A DNA stretch of 64,000 nucleotides from Methanosarcina sp. KYL-1 (GCF_024372725.1 NZ_VOUA01000004.1:124001-188000); one strand, 5' to 3'. Positions 26,310 through 35,823 are shown, counted from the stretch's first letter. Notes: generated from the letters alone by a model not told the origin. Translations and numbers: made by a program.

Positions 26310-27212
26310 TTGAAAGTAAAGAAAGCAGTCATCCCGGCTGCAGGCCTTGGGACCCGTTTCCTGCCTGCTACCAAGTCCATGCCAAAGGAAATGCTCCCGA
26401 TCATCGACACGCCCGTCATCCAGTACGTGGTAGAGGAGGCCATAGCTTCGGGGATCGAGGATATAATCATCATCACTGGAAGAGGAAAGAGGGCCATAGA
26501 AGACTATTTCGATGAGTCTCCCGAACTTGAGATGCACCTTGCAAAAAAGCACCAGACTGACATGCTGAAACTGGTCCGGGACATCTCTTCTCTTGTGGAC
26601 ATCCACTACATCCGCCAGAAAGAGCCAAACGGCCTGGGTGATGCGGTCCTCAGGGCAGAAAACCATATCGGAAACGAGCCCTTTGCCGTGCTCCTCGGAG
26701 ACGACATCATCGTAAACAGCCAGCCCTGCACAGCCCAGCTTATTGACAACTTCGAAAAATATGGGCGTTCCACGATAGCGGTGGAAGAGGTGCCCTATGA
26801 AAAACTGAGCAGCTACGGGATCATAAAGGGCCGCCCCCTGGAAGACCTCCTCTACATACTCGAAGACATAGTGGAAAAGCCTGCTCCCGAAGCCGCCCCC
26901 TCAAACATAGGGGCAATCGGGCGCTACGTCTTTACCCCCGAGATCTTTGACTGCATCAAAGAAGCCGGTTCAGGGGTCGGAAACGAGATCCAGCTTACGG
27001 ACGGGATCAGGGTCCTTAACCAGTCCCAGACCATCTATGCCTGCAAATTCAGGGGAAAACGCTTTGATACCGGGGACAGGCTCGGGTATGTAAAGGCGAT
27101 TCTGGACTTTGCCCTGGAAAACGATACCCTCCGGGACGACGTGCTCGAATACCTCGGAGAAGTCCTGGCCTCTCAAACCCCTGCCCCGGAAGCACAGGCC
27201 AAGGAAAAATAA
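26310..27212 (+). CDS. galU: UTP-glucose-1-phosphate uridylyltransferase
   Basis: The protein of about 300 residues begins VKKAVIPAAGLGTRFLPATK, the nucleotidyltransferase signature, and has PKEMLPIIDTPVIQYVVEEA, LLGDD and VEKP. It makes UDP-glucose, the precursor for the neighbouring epimerase and dehydrogenase. I place the start at the TTG at 26310 because GGAGTG lies at the right distance; a GTG at 26301 would overlap that site. The last ~20 residues (SQTPAPEAQAKEK) are low complexity. Confidence 0.92.
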   Translation: MKVKKAVIPAAGLGTRFLPATKSMPKEMLPIIDTPVIQYVVEEAIASGIEDIIIITGRGKRAIEDYFDESPELEMHLAKKHQTDMLKLVRDISSLVDIHYIRQKEPNGLGDAVLRAENHIGNEPFAVLLGDDIIVNSQPCTAQLIDNFEKYGRSTIAVEEVPYEKLSSYGIIKGRPLEDLLYILEDIVEKPAPEAAPSNIGAIGRYVFTPEIFDCIKEAGSGVGNEIQLTDGIRVLNQSQTIYACKFRGKRFDTGDRLGYVKAILDFALENDTLRDDVLEYLGEVLASQTPAPEAQAKEK

Positions 27213-27326
27213 GCCCGGGCATGGAACCCGGATTAAGGAATTGGGTAAAAGGAATAGAGGGGAATTTAAAAGAGAGGAAGGGAAAAGAGGGAAATTTAAA
27301 AGAGGGAACGAGGTTCTGCAGGTCTT

Positions 27327-28610
27327 TTACCAGCAGAGTCCTTCGTAATCCACGTTTTTCGCCTTGATGACCCTTCTTCCGTCGATCACTATTTTTTCTT
27401 TCATGCCCTCGAATTCGGAATCAAGGGTTTTGAACTCTTCCCACTCTGTCATCACCAGGCAGGCTTCGGCGTCCTTCAGGGCTTCGGCTGCGCTTTCGAA
27501 ATACTCGATTGTCGGGAAGACTTTTTTCATGCTGTCGGCAGCCATGGGGTCGTAGGCGGAAACTTTTGCCCCCAGCCTCAAAAGTTCGGCAATGACGGGG
27601 ATCGCTCTTGATTCCCTTATGTCGTCGGTATCGTTCTTGAAGGCCAGGCCCAGGACTGCAATTTTTCTGCCTTCCGGATCTCCGATTTTTTTCTGCAGCA
27701 GTTCGGTCATAAGGAGGGGCTGCTTTTCGTTTACGGCAATCACGGATTCCAGAAGCACGGGAGAGTACCCGATATCCTTTGCTTTTCCTATCAGGGCTTT
27801 TACGTCTTTGGGGAAGCAGGACCCCCCAAACCCGGCCCCTGAGTTAAGGAAGTTCGGGGAGATCCTGAAGTCCTTGCCCACAGCCTGCATGACTTCGTAG
27901 GTGTCAATCCCCATTTTCTTGCAGATGTTTCCTATCTCGTTTGCAAAGGAAATCTTGGTCGCCAGGAAGGAGTTGTTTGCGTACTTGATCATTTCCGCAG
28001 TCCTGGGAATCGTGCGGGTGACCTCACAGCCGAAGTCCCTGTAAAGTTCCGAGACCAGGTCTCCGGCTTTCCGGTCGATTGCCCCGACAACGATCTTGTC
28101 CGGGTGCATGAAGTCGTAGACGGCTTTTCCTTCCCGCAGGAACTCGGGGTTCATGGCAACTCCCAGGTCTTTTCCGGCTTTTCTCCCCGATTTTTCTTCA
28201 AGGATCGGGAGGACGACTTTTTCCGTAGTCTCGGGCACCACCGTACTCTTTACCACCACAACGTGGTACCCTTCTTTTTCTTTCAGGGCAGCCCCTATAC
28301 TGCCTGCCGCTGCCCGGACGATTGAAAGGTCGATGCTTCCGTCTTCTCCCGAAGGGGTCCCGACGCAAATAAATGAGATTTCAGTTTCTTTTACCGCAAA
28401 CTCGTAGTCAGTGGTTGCAATGAGCCTCTTTCCGGCATACTTTTGCAAAAGCTCCTCTAACCCTTCCTCATAGATCGGGGGGACTCCCTTATTTATCTGC
28501 TCCACTTTTTTCTCATCTACGTCCACGCAGACTACTTCATGCCCTGCATCGGCAAAACATGCGGCAGTGACCGAACCCACATACCCTGAACCTATTACCG
28601 AAACTTTCAT
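27327..28610 (-). CDS. ugd: UDP-glucose 6-dehydrogenase family
   Basis: This 427-aa enzyme has the N-terminal GSGYVG NAD loop (residues 7-12), CVGTPSGEDG, KSTVVPETT, NPEFLREG and the catalytic C265 in GFGGSCFPKD. The size and motifs match UDP-glucose dehydrogenases, which oxidise UDP-glucose to UDP-glucuronate. GAGGA lies seven bases before the ATG. It faces galU tail to tail, so the two activities form a short route to UDP-glucuronic acid. A related uronate dehydrogenase lies at 29352. The exact substrate (UDP-Glc or UDP-GlcNAc) is inferred from similarity only. Confidence 0.9.
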   Translation of the reverse strand: MKVSVIGSGYVGSVTAACFADAGHEVVCVDVDEKKVEQINKGVPPIYEEGLEELLQKYAGKRLIATTDYEFAVKETEISFICVGTPSGEDGSIDLSIVRAAAGSIGAALKEKEGYHVVVVKSTVVPETTEKVVLPILEEKSGRKAGKDLGVAMNPEFLREGKAVYDFMHPDKIVVGAIDRKAGDLVSELYRDFGCEVTRTIPRTAEMIKYANNSFLATKISFANEIGNICKKMGIDTYEVMQAVGKDFRISPNFLNSGAGFGGSCFPKDVKALIGKAKDIGYSPVLLESVIAVNEKQPLLMTELLQKKIGDPEGRKIAVLGLAFKNDTDDIRESRAIPVIAELLRLGAKVSAYDPMAADSMKKVFPTIEYFESAAEALKDAEACLVMTEWEEFKTLDSEFEGMKEKIVIDGRRVIKAKNVDYEGLCW

Positions 28611-28680
28611 TGATGTTCCTCTTTTTGTCCGAAAGTCGGGATGTATTTGAAAACCTTTCTTCCATATTTTTCGTTACGTT

Positions 28681-29160
28681 TTTTTACCTGTACCCAGGCT
28701 TCTTTTTCCCTGTACTCAGGCTTCTTTTAATATGAATGCTTTACTGAGTATCCCTGTTTCCCGGAATTTGAAAGTAGTTCTATTGAGCACATAGTTACGT
28801 TAATCGCCTTTAAATTATTTACTTCCTTATATTTTATGGCCTCAAATTTCAGTGCATTTCAGTATATTTCAGTTATTTCAGTGCATTTCAGTATATTTCG
28901 GGGCATTTCAGGGCAATAAAACAGGCACCTGGGGTTTTGGGGCATGCCAGGCCCGGGGTTTGCTTCACTCCGGTGTAATTCTGTGCCAAAAGCTGCAAAC
29001 CTTCTCCGGGCAGGCAGGCCGTGATGGGGTGTGAACCCTGGACCTTGGGCCCGATCCCTTAGCTTGATCCCCATGCCCGATCCTCCTGCCTGATACTTTA
29101 ACCCAATCCCTTAGCTTGATCTCCTGCCTGGTCCCTTAACTCGAACCCGATTCCCTAACC
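28681..29160. repeat. Several short direct repeats in a 740-base intergenic region
   Basis: Three groups are visible: CAGGCTTCTTTT twice near 28695-28730; about six 10-base units of the form AGTGCATTTC/AGTATATTTC from 28851 to 28909; and ATCCCTTAGCTTGATC at 29054 and 29106 within looser repeats. No gene is seen in 28611-29351. Confidence 0.7.
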
Positions 29161-29351
29161 AGGGAGTTCTGAGCTTTCCGGTTTTGATGCCTGTGTTGAG
29201 GCCTGTGGTTTTCTTCTCTCCGGTCCTGAGCTCTTTTCATGAACATCATTAAAAAAAGGCGAGCTGCTGCTGCAGCTGAACTAAGTTTTACAAGGGTCTC
29301 CTGGTGTCTTCTAAGGCATTTTATAGCCTTTTAATGCTTTTTAATGCTTTT

Positions 29352-30791
29352 TTATTTTAACTCATGCCCGTTTTTGTCTCCTCTCCCTATCCCCCGGTAC
29401 ACGAACCCTGCCTCTATAAAAGCGTCTGGGTCAACCACGTTCCTCCCGTCCACAACTACGGGACGGGCTTTTTCCATAAACTCTTTCAACTTTTCAGGCC
29501 CAAGGGCGAAGTACATGCTGTGCCCTGTGAAGACCACGGCTGCGTCCGCATTCCTTAAAACCTCTTCCGGCTCCTCCGAAATCTCCACTCCCGGATAGCT
29601 CCGGACATACGGGTCGTGCACCGCTACTTTTGCTCCGGCTTCCAGGCAGAGGTCCCTGAAAGGTTCCGAAGGCGTGTTCCGCGCGTCGTCCGAGTCCTTT
29701 ATAAAAGCCCAGCCGAGCATGGCAATCTTTGCCCCTTCCATCTTTTTCCCTGCCTTCTCAAGGGCTGCGGCGGTCAGGTTGTACATGTGCAGCGGCATGA
29801 AGTCATTAACCTTTCTGGCAAGCACATAGATCGAGTCCGCAGCTTCAGGGTAGTCCAGGGCGTTTCCTGCAAGTTTGACCCCCCTTTCCAGGTGGTAGGT
29901 GTCCTTGGTCAGGCAGTGGCCTCCTACCCCGGCTCCGGGCCAGAGGACGGCTCGCGTGATACCTTCGCCTTTGAGGCTGTCCACCCCGGTCCTCACATCG
30001 TAGACGTTTATGCCCATGGCTTCGCAGTAGAGGGCAAGCTGGTTGATAGCTGCTATCTGGAGGTCCCTGAAAGTGTTCTCTGTAGTCTTTGTGACTTCGG
30101 CTGCGGTGGCAGACATCGGGATAACCTTTCCCTTAGTGAGCACGGGGGAATACAGTTCCACGGCCCGGGCAGTGCTGGCTTCGTCAATGCCGCCAACGAT
30201 CCTGTCGTGTTCCCTGATGTTTTTCAGGAGTCTGCCCACCATCACCCTCTCGGGGGCGTGGGCCAGGGCAAAGTCTTCCCCTGCTTTAAGGCCCGATTCT
30301 TCCTCCAGGATCTGCTTTGCCATGCCTGTAGTTGTACCGGGAGTGATGGTGGATTCCAGCACCACGAGCATTCCAGGTTTGAGGTATTTCCCTGCCTTGC
30401 TGATGCCTTCGACAAGGGCGGAAAAATCAGGCTCCAGGTCTTTTTGGTCCTTAAAGGGCGTCTGGATTGCCAGAGTGACTGCATCAAGTTCGGATATCCT
30501 GGAAAAATCGGAGGTGCATTCGAACTTCCCGGCAGCGACAACCTTATTTAAAAGAGGCTCAAGCCCGGGCTCCTCCCCTTTAAGCGGGCTTTCCCCCCGG
30601 TTTAACATCTCTATCTTGTGTCCCGAAGTCTTTGAGTCGCGCTGGAAACCCAGCACCTTCTCAAAACAGGGGGCATCTGCAAAAAGCACTGCTGCGGGAA
30701 TTCCCACATATCCCATTCCTATTACCCCTATCTTTTTGATGGGGCCTCTTTTTTCAAGGAGGGCTCGGAGTTTGCTAGAGGACAAGTCCAT
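29352..30791 (-). CDS. Nucleotide-sugar dehydrogenase (WecC/WbpA type)
   Basis: This 479-aa protein has GMGYVGIP at residues 25-32, ESTITPGTT, ERVMVGRLL, a K-T-TENTFRDLQIA central helix and the catalytic C293 in GVGGHCLTKDTY. The longer form with this GGHC motif oxidises UDP-N-acetylhexosamines to uronic acids (WbpA, WecC). It follows the Gfo/Idh, aminotransferase and acetyltransferase genes on the same strand, so it probably supplies UDP-GlcNAcA for them. The N-terminal ~18 residues are a short extension. Substrate choice cannot be proven from sequence. Confidence 0.9.
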   Translation of the reverse strand: MDLSSSKLRALLEKRGPIKKIGVIGMGYVGIPAAVLFADAPCFEKVLGFQRDSKTSGHKIEMLNRGESPLKGEEPGLEPLLNKVVAAGKFECTSDFSRISELDAVTLAIQTPFKDQKDLEPDFSALVEGISKAGKYLKPGMLVVLESTITPGTTTGMAKQILEEESGLKAGEDFALAHAPERVMVGRLLKNIREHDRIVGGIDEASTARAVELYSPVLTKGKVIPMSATAAEVTKTTENTFRDLQIAAINQLALYCEAMGINVYDVRTGVDSLKGEGITRAVLWPGAGVGGHCLTKDTYHLERGVKLAGNALDYPEAADSIYVLARKVNDFMPLHMYNLTAAALEKAGKKMEGAKIAMLGWAFIKDSDDARNTPSEPFRDLCLEAGAKVAVHDPYVRSYPGVEISEEPEEVLRNADAAVVFTGHSMYFALGPEKLKEFMEKARPVVVDGRNVVDPDAFIEAGFVYRGIGRGDKNGHELK

Positions 30792-30830
30792 GTAACCACT
30801 TCAAACTGTTGGATTTCCGGTTGGATTTTT

Positions 30831-30900
30831 GATCTCAATCATCAGATCTCAATCATCAGATCTCAATCATCAGATCTCAATCATCAGATCTCAACCATTC
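30831..30900. repeat. 14-bp tandem repeat including the stop codon of the oxidoreductase gene
   Basis: GATCTCAATCATCA is repeated exactly at 30831, 30845, 30859 and 30873, and a fifth diverged unit continues into the coding sequence. On the minus strand the unit reads TGATGATTGAGATC, and the first TGA is the stop codon of the gene ending at 30884. The array therefore seems to have grown from the gene's own 3' end. Confidence 0.9.
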
Positions 30901-31819
30901 TTTCTTCCGTGTAAGACCGGATTGCAGCCATTGCCACTTCCAGGGCGTGCTTACCCTCTTCTCCTGAGGGTTTCGGGCAGGTGCCGTCCCGGGTACAACG
31001 GATGAAATGGGAAAGCTCTTTTTTCAGGGGCTCGGATTTCTCCACCCTGGCTTTCCTGATCCAGCCGTCGTCGTGCAGTTCCACACTCTGTTCCAGGTAG
31101 TCCAGATAAGCCACCCCCTTCAGGCCCACAGCCGTGAGTTGCCGGATTTTATGTGGGGTGAGCCAGTTTGTCTCCACAAGGCCCGAGTATGCATGGTTCA
31201 GGCGCAGGTGGATGCTTGCATGGTCTTCAAATGAATGTATGTCGGAACCGGCCACGGCATAGACCTGGTTTACCTTCATTCCGTAGAGGTAGGAGATGAT
31301 ATCGATGTCGTGCACCCCTATGTCCAGGATTACCCCTACGTCCCTTATTCTGGGGTTATAAGGCCCGACCCTCCGGGCTGAGATGGATACGATTTTGCCC
31401 AGGGCGCCCGAATCGATTATTTCCTTTAGTTTCAGGACTGCGGGGTTGAACCTCTCTATATGCCCAACCATCAGGTGCCTGTCGGTTTCCTCAGCCGATT
31501 CGATCATTGCGGCTGCATTTTCGATGCTGTCGGCAATGGGCTTTTCTACAAGCACGTCAACTCCGGCCCGCAGTGCATCAAGAGCTATCGGATAGTGCAG
31601 GGTGGTGGGGGCTGCAATGCTTACTGCATCGAGCTCAAGTTTTTCAAACATTTTTCTATGGTCTGCAAAAGGTTTTGTTTCATACCTGTCTGCCAGTTCC
31701 CTTGCCCTGGAAACGTTCGGGTCGGAAATCCCGAAAAGTTTTACGTCTTCCATTTCACTGTAAATTCTGACATGGTTCTCCCCCATGTAACCCGTTCCAA
31801 TGACTCCTACGCGTATCAA
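30884..31819 (-). CDS. Gfo/Idh/MocA-family oxidoreductase (WbpB-like)
   Basis: This 311-aa enzyme begins MIRVGVIGTGYMGENHVRIY (NAD-binding GxGxxG) and has the family's E92-K93-P94 triad in VEKPIADS, MVGHIERFNP, and the GVHDIDIISYL segment with the probable catalytic histidine. In bacteria WbpB oxidises C3 of UDP-GlcNAcA in concert with the aminotransferase WbpE, and both genes are adjacent here. The start is a TTG with GGGGGT eight bases upstream. Its stop codon lies inside a tandem repeat. Confidence 0.87.
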   Translation of the reverse strand: MIRVGVIGTGYMGENHVRIYSEMEDVKLFGISDPNVSRARELADRYETKPFADHRKMFEKLELDAVSIAAPTTLHYPIALDALRAGVDVLVEKPIADSIENAAAMIESAEETDRHLMVGHIERFNPAVLKLKEIIDSGALGKIVSISARRVGPYNPRIRDVGVILDIGVHDIDIISYLYGMKVNQVYAVAGSDIHSFEDHASIHLRLNHAYSGLVETNWLTPHKIRQLTAVGLKGVAYLDYLEQSVELHDDGWIRKARVEKSEPLKKELSHFIRCTRDGTCPKPSGEEGKHALEVAMAAIRSYTEERMVEI

Positions 31820-31918
31820 CGCTTTTTACCCCCCTAATATTTTTCCATGTTCCGGGTTTCCCCGTCCAATTTTCCGGAATTCCTGCAAAAATGAATCAGG
31901 ACACCACAAATCCGGTTT

Positions 31919-33001
31919 TCATTTATCAGTAAAGAAAGCTGTGACTGTTTCTACTATTTTTTCCAGGTCGGTTCCCGAAACCCCAGGATGCACGGGCAGG
32001 GAAAGCACTTCTTTTGCAGCTCTCTCAGCCTCAGGCAGCATGTCCCCGTATCCGAGCTTTTCGTACAGGGGCTGGGTGGGAATTGTTCCAGGATAATGGA
32101 CTCCGCTCCCTATTCCCTCTTCTCCCAGGAAGGCTGCCAGCCTGTTCCTTTGCTCAACCCGGACCGTATACTGGTGGAACACATGGGTACACCCTTCTTT
32201 CACCGAAGGGGTTTTAATCCCCGGGAGCCCCGAAAACCCACGGGACAGGAATTCCGCATTCTTCTGCCGGCAGGCGTTGAAACTGTCCAGTTTTCCCAGC
32301 TGTACAAGCCCTATTGCCGCCGAAAGGTCTGTCATGCGCAGGTTATACCCGAGCACATCGTGCAGGTACCTTGCTTTTGAACCGTGTGCCCGCAGCAGCC
32401 TTGCTTTTTCTGCAACCTCCCTGTCGTCGGTTGTGAGCATTCCTCCTTCTCCCGTGGTCATGTTCTTTGTAGGGTAGAAGCTAAACGCCCCTGTCCCTAA
32501 ACTCCCTACCTTCTTTCCCCGGTATTCCGCCCCGTGCGCCTGGCAGGCGTCTTCTATTACGGTGAGCCCGTAGTCCTCTGCAAGCTCCAGAATCGCTTTC
32601 ATTCCCGCAGGGTGCCCGTAAAGGTGCACCGGAAGGACGGCTCTGGTTTTCGAGCTTATTTTCTCCTGGATCTTTTCAGTGTCAAGAGTGAACGTTTCGG
32701 GTTCGATGTCTGCAAACACGGGCTTTGCCCCCGTATACAGGACAGAGTTTGCACTTGCAACAAAGCTGAACGGCGTTGTCACAACTTCGTCCCCTTTCCC
32801 TATCCTGTGGGCAAGCAGGGCGCAGTGCAGTGCAGCCGTTCCGGAATTCACGGCAACGGCATGTTCACATCCCACATACCCGGCAAATGCCTCCTCAAAT
32901 TCCGCAACTTTCGGGCCCTGTGCGAGAATCCCCGAACGCAGAACCCCCTGGACAGCCTCAACCTCTTCTACCCCTATTTGAGGCTCTGCAATACCTATCA
33001 T
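31919..33001 (-). CDS. DegT/DnrJ/EryC1/StrS aminotransferase (WbpE-like)
   Basis: This 360-aa PLP enzyme has VNSGTAALHCALLA near residues 51-64, TPFSFVASANSVLYTG, PVHLYGHPAGM, IEDACQAHGAEY (150-160) and the Schiff-base lysine K179 in FYPTKNMTTGEGG. The family aminates keto-sugars on nucleotide carriers. Between a WbpB-like oxidase and a hexapeptide acetyltransferase it most likely installs the 3-amino group of UDP-GlcNAc3NA. A GGGGGAT site lies slightly far (about 11 bases) from the ATG. Confidence 0.9.
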   Translation of the reverse strand: MIGIAEPQIGVEEVEAVQGVLRSGILAQGPKVAEFEEAFAGYVGCEHAVAVNSGTAALHCALLAHRIGKGDEVVTTPFSFVASANSVLYTGAKPVFADIEPETFTLDTEKIQEKISSKTRAVLPVHLYGHPAGMKAILELAEDYGLTVIEDACQAHGAEYRGKKVGSLGTGAFSFYPTKNMTTGEGGMLTTDDREVAEKARLLRAHGSKARYLHDVLGYNLRMTDLSAAIGLVQLGKLDSFNACRQKNAEFLSRGFSGLPGIKTPSVKEGCTHVFHQYTVRVEQRNRLAAFLGEEGIGSGVHYPGTIPTQPLYEKLGYGDMLPEAERAAKEVLSLPVHPGVSGTDLEKIVETVTAFFTDK

Positions 33002-33151
33002 TCTAAAAGTATCCCCCTATTTGAATAAATATTATTACAATATAAGTTTTAGGTTTATACTAAAATTATTTCTCAGTGGTCTTTCCCTGGCAGCAACCCC
33101 TTACTGTCCATTTAAATTGAAATTCCGGCCCCTATTTTTCCGGTATTTTAC

Positions 33152-33820
33152 TCATATCCTGTTCAGCTTTTTCAGGTCTTCGGGCAGCTTCCTGATTTCT
33201 GCAGGGACTCCTATGGCAAGGCTCCAGGGGGGTACGTCCTTTGTTACGAGAGCGCCTCCTGCAACCATTGCCCCCTCCCCTACCTCAACACCCGGAAGAA
33301 GGGTTGCGTTGGCCCCGATTGAAGCCCCTTTCCGGAGTACGGGCCCTTTTAGTTCGTATTCCTTCCGGATAGGGTATTTGTCATTTGCAAGCACGGCACA
33401 GGGCCCGATAAACACGTTGTCTTCGATCAGGACATTGGTAGGGATGTAGGCGTTTCCCTGGATGCTGACATTGTTTCCGATTTTCACGTTCCCGTCAATG
33501 ATCACGTTGCTCCCTACAAGTACATTGTCCCCTATTTCGGTATTCTCCCTGATCATCGCATTGTGCCCGGTTTTGAAATTTCTTCCGGTTTTCACTCTTG
33601 AAAAAATAGTCGTGCCGGGACGGATTGCTGAGTCAGGGCCTATTATGCAGCCCTGGAAGTCATGTTCTTCTATTTCTTTCCCAAGCTCCATTATTTCCTT
33701 GAGGATCCTGAATTCTGGATACCCGAGAATAGTATTTTCCAGGACCAGGCTGTTTTTGCCGATTACGGTGGAGCCATATATTTTTGCAGATTGATGTATT
33801 CTGGCAGCGGATGAGTCCAT
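33152..33820 (-). CDS. Left-handed beta-helix N-acetyltransferase (WbpD-like)
   Basis: This 222-aa protein is built of hexapeptide repeats ([20 protein letters not shown] and similar, residues ~85-205), with a conserved asparagine-aspartate loop in [16 protein letters not shown] and a C-terminal GVPAEIRK. It resembles WbpD/WlbB, which acetylates the 3-amino group to give UDP-GlcNAc3NAcA, a sugar known from methanogen N-glycans and from bacterial O-antigens. It is the first gene of the minus-strand wbp-like set. Its ribosome site GAGGGG is duplicated in the leader. Confidence 0.88.
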   Translation of the reverse strand: MDSSAARIHQSAKIYGSTVIGKNSLVLENTILGYPEFRILKEIMELGKEIEEHDFQGCIIGPDSAIRPGTTIFSRVKTGRNFKTGHNAMIRENTEIGDNVLVGSNVIIDGNVKIGNNVSIQGNAYIPTNVLIEDNVFIGPCAVLANDKYPIRKEYELKGPVLRKGASIGANATLLPGVEVGEGAMVAGGALVTKDVPPWSLAIGVPAEIRKLPEDLKKLNRI

Positions 33821-33855
33821 TTCTACCCCTCGTTATTTCTACCCCTCGTTAAATG
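33821..33855 (-). promoter_or_regulatory. Tandemly duplicated ribosome-binding site
   Basis: On the minus strand AACGAGGGGTAGAA occurs twice, head to tail, directly before the ATG of the acetyltransferase gene. Only the copy touching the ATG has usable spacing; the second lies one unit further up. Confidence 0.75.
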
Positions 33856-34224
33856 TATCTAAGGAGGAGATATAATACTTTTCTGCTGTTAAGGGAACCG
33901 GTGCAGGCCCGGGGAGATGTCAATTCCTGAGAACCGGTCCTTAGAAGGCGGGCTGCAAATACTGCCTTTGAGCCTGGCTAAGGGACACCTTCTGGATTTT
34001 TGCTCTGATTTCCCGGATCTCATGGTCTCCTGTCCCTCTTTTTCCTGATGCCTCTTTCTTTGGGGGCCGGATATCCCTAAAAAACTTTCTTCTATATACT
34101 TTAAACTTTATATTATATTTTTGTTTATTTATTTTTTATATGATAGCCTTTAATATTTTTGCATTTATATCCGTAAGGGGGGTTTTATATTCATATGTAC
34201 AGGTACCAGGGGAGTGAATAGGGT

Positions 34225-35823
34225 ATGTCTTCAGCCCTTGCTATAGGACTTCATTCTCTAATCTCCGATCCTATAAATATAGTGTCGTCTTCGTCCCAGC
34301 TTTCCGATAGGCTGATAAGGCATGAACTTACGGTCGTGATCCCGGCTTTTAATGAGGAATCTTCCATCGGCAGTGAAGTTTTGCTTGCGGCAAGTTATGC
34401 TGACCGTGTGCTTGTGCTTGACAGGGGTTCTACTGATCGGACTATGGAAGTTGCGGCTCTTGGGGGGGCAAGGGTCGTACCTCTTAACGGGGGAGAGGAA
34501 GCGCTTCTCAAGTCTCTTTACAGGGCTTCCCTTGATTCGGAACTTGTGGCGCTCATTTATCCGGAGTGCATGCAGGACATAGACTTGCTGTCTCACGTCC
34601 TTGAGCCTCTGAGACAGGGCGGCTGTGAACTTTCGGTGGGTTCCTGGCCGTGCAGGCTCTCATGCGAACTGGAAAACGTCATGCTTCTTAACGGGAAAAA
34701 AACTACCAGGGATAATGTGGGCTTTCTTGCCGTAACCGCGGCTTCACTCCAAAAACTCAGTTCCGGCCAGGAGAACCTGTCTTTAAAAGCTCTGCTCTCT
34801 GCCGCAAAAGCGGAAAACCTGAAGATTAATTACATGAGCTTTGAGGCGGACCCTCTGTTCAGGAAGCTTGAAAGCTGCAGGATCGGAGTTGTGGTGCCGG
34901 CCTACAATGAAGAACTGCTCATCGGGGATACTCTGAAGGGGATTCCGGAGTATGTGGACAGGATTTATGTGATCGATGACGGAAGCACGGACCGGACAGG
35001 GGAGGTCGTGAAAAGTTCCGGAGACCCCAGGGTCGTGTATTTCCGCCATGAGGTAAATAAGGGGGTAGGGGCAGGGATAGTTAACGGGTACAAACTGGCC
35101 TTAAGGGACGAAATGGATGTAGTTGCAGTTATGGCCGGGGATAACCAGATGGATCCTGCCCAGCTTCCCAGGCTGCTTTTCCCTATCCTTGAAGGGGAGG
35201 CAGACTACACCAAAGGCAACAGGCTTCTCTCCGAAGATTTCATGGTCGGGATGAGCAGGTGGAGGTCTTTTGGGAACCTGCTCCTCAGCCTGCTGACGAA
35301 GATCGGGAGCGGGTACTGGCAGGTCATGGACCCCCAGAACGGCTATACAGCCATTTCCAGGCGTGCGCTCGAGGTCCTTGAGCTGGACTCGGTTTATCCA
35401 TACTATGGCTACTGTAACGACCTGTTGATCAAACTGAACGCTTTCGGAATGAGGGTTATGGACGTGGTGATCCCGGCCCGCTACGGCAGGGAGAAATCGT
35501 CCATAAAATACAGCAAATATATCCTCAAGGTCTCACCCATGCTTTTCAGGGGCTTTCTCTGGAGGCTCAGGGTCAAGTACACTGTCCTGGACTTCCACCC
35601 GCTGGTTCTCTTCTATGTGGTGGGGATGCTTGCCCTGCCTGCGGGCATGATCCTTGGGTTCCTGATCTTTTTACAGTCACTGCTGCAAAACCCTCTTCCC
35701 TCCTACTACACCATGCTTGACCTCTTCATGCTGGGCATGGGGGTACAGATGCTTCTTTTCGGGATGCTCTTTGACATGCAGGCCGAAAAGAAAAGGAGTG
35801 AAAGTGGTAGAATTGATTTTTGA
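34225..35823 (+). CDS. Tandem GT2 glycosyltransferase: degenerate domain fused to intact domain and membrane tail
   Basis: This 532-aa protein has two GT2-like halves. Residues ~34-210 keep the fold opening (LTVVIPAFNEESSIGSEVLL) but lack a DxD motif: IYPECMQD stands where the second half has MAGDNQMDP. Residues ~218-450 are a full GT2 domain with VVVPAYNEELLIGDTL and IDDGSTDRTGEV. The tail has two membrane segments (DFHPLVLFYVVGMLALPAGM and a second before FDMQ). It is the intact relative of the gene at the window start. GGAGTG precedes the ATG by eight bases. The role is probably transfer of a sugar to a polyprenyl carrier; the first half may be regulatory. Confidence 0.9.
   Translation: MSSALAIGLHSLISDPINIVSSSSQLSDRLIRHELTVVIPAFNEESSIGSEVLLAASYADRVLVLDRGSTDRTMEVAALGGARVVPLNGGEEALLKSLYRASLDSELVALIYPECMQDIDLLSHVLEPLRQGGCELSVGSWPCRLSCELENVMLLNGKKTTRDNVGFLAVTAASLQKLSSGQENLSLKALLSAAKAENLKINYMSFEADPLFRKLESCRIGVVVPAYNEELLIGDTLKGIPEYVDRIYVIDDGSTDRTGEVVKSSGDPRVVYFRHEVNKGVGAGIVNGYKLALRDEMDVVAVMAGDNQMDPAQLPRLLFPILEGEADYTKGNRLLSEDFMVGMSRWRSFGNLLLSLLTKIGSGYWQVMDPQNGYTAISRRALEVLELDSVYPYYGYCNDLLIKLNAFGMRVMDVVIPARYGREKSSIKYSKYILKVSPMLFRGFLWRLRVKYTVLDFHPLVLFYVVGMLALPAGMILGFLIFLQSLLQNPLPSYYTMLDLFMLGMGVQMLLFGMLFDMQAEKKRSESGRIDF

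Noticed and set aside
29616-30551. 311-codon frame on the plus strand
   Set aside because: Antisense to the nucleotide-sugar dehydrogenase, which has all family motifs.
30831-30900. CRISPR-like array
   Set aside because: The units are contiguous, with no spacers; it is a plain tandem repeat, as are the other arrays in the window.
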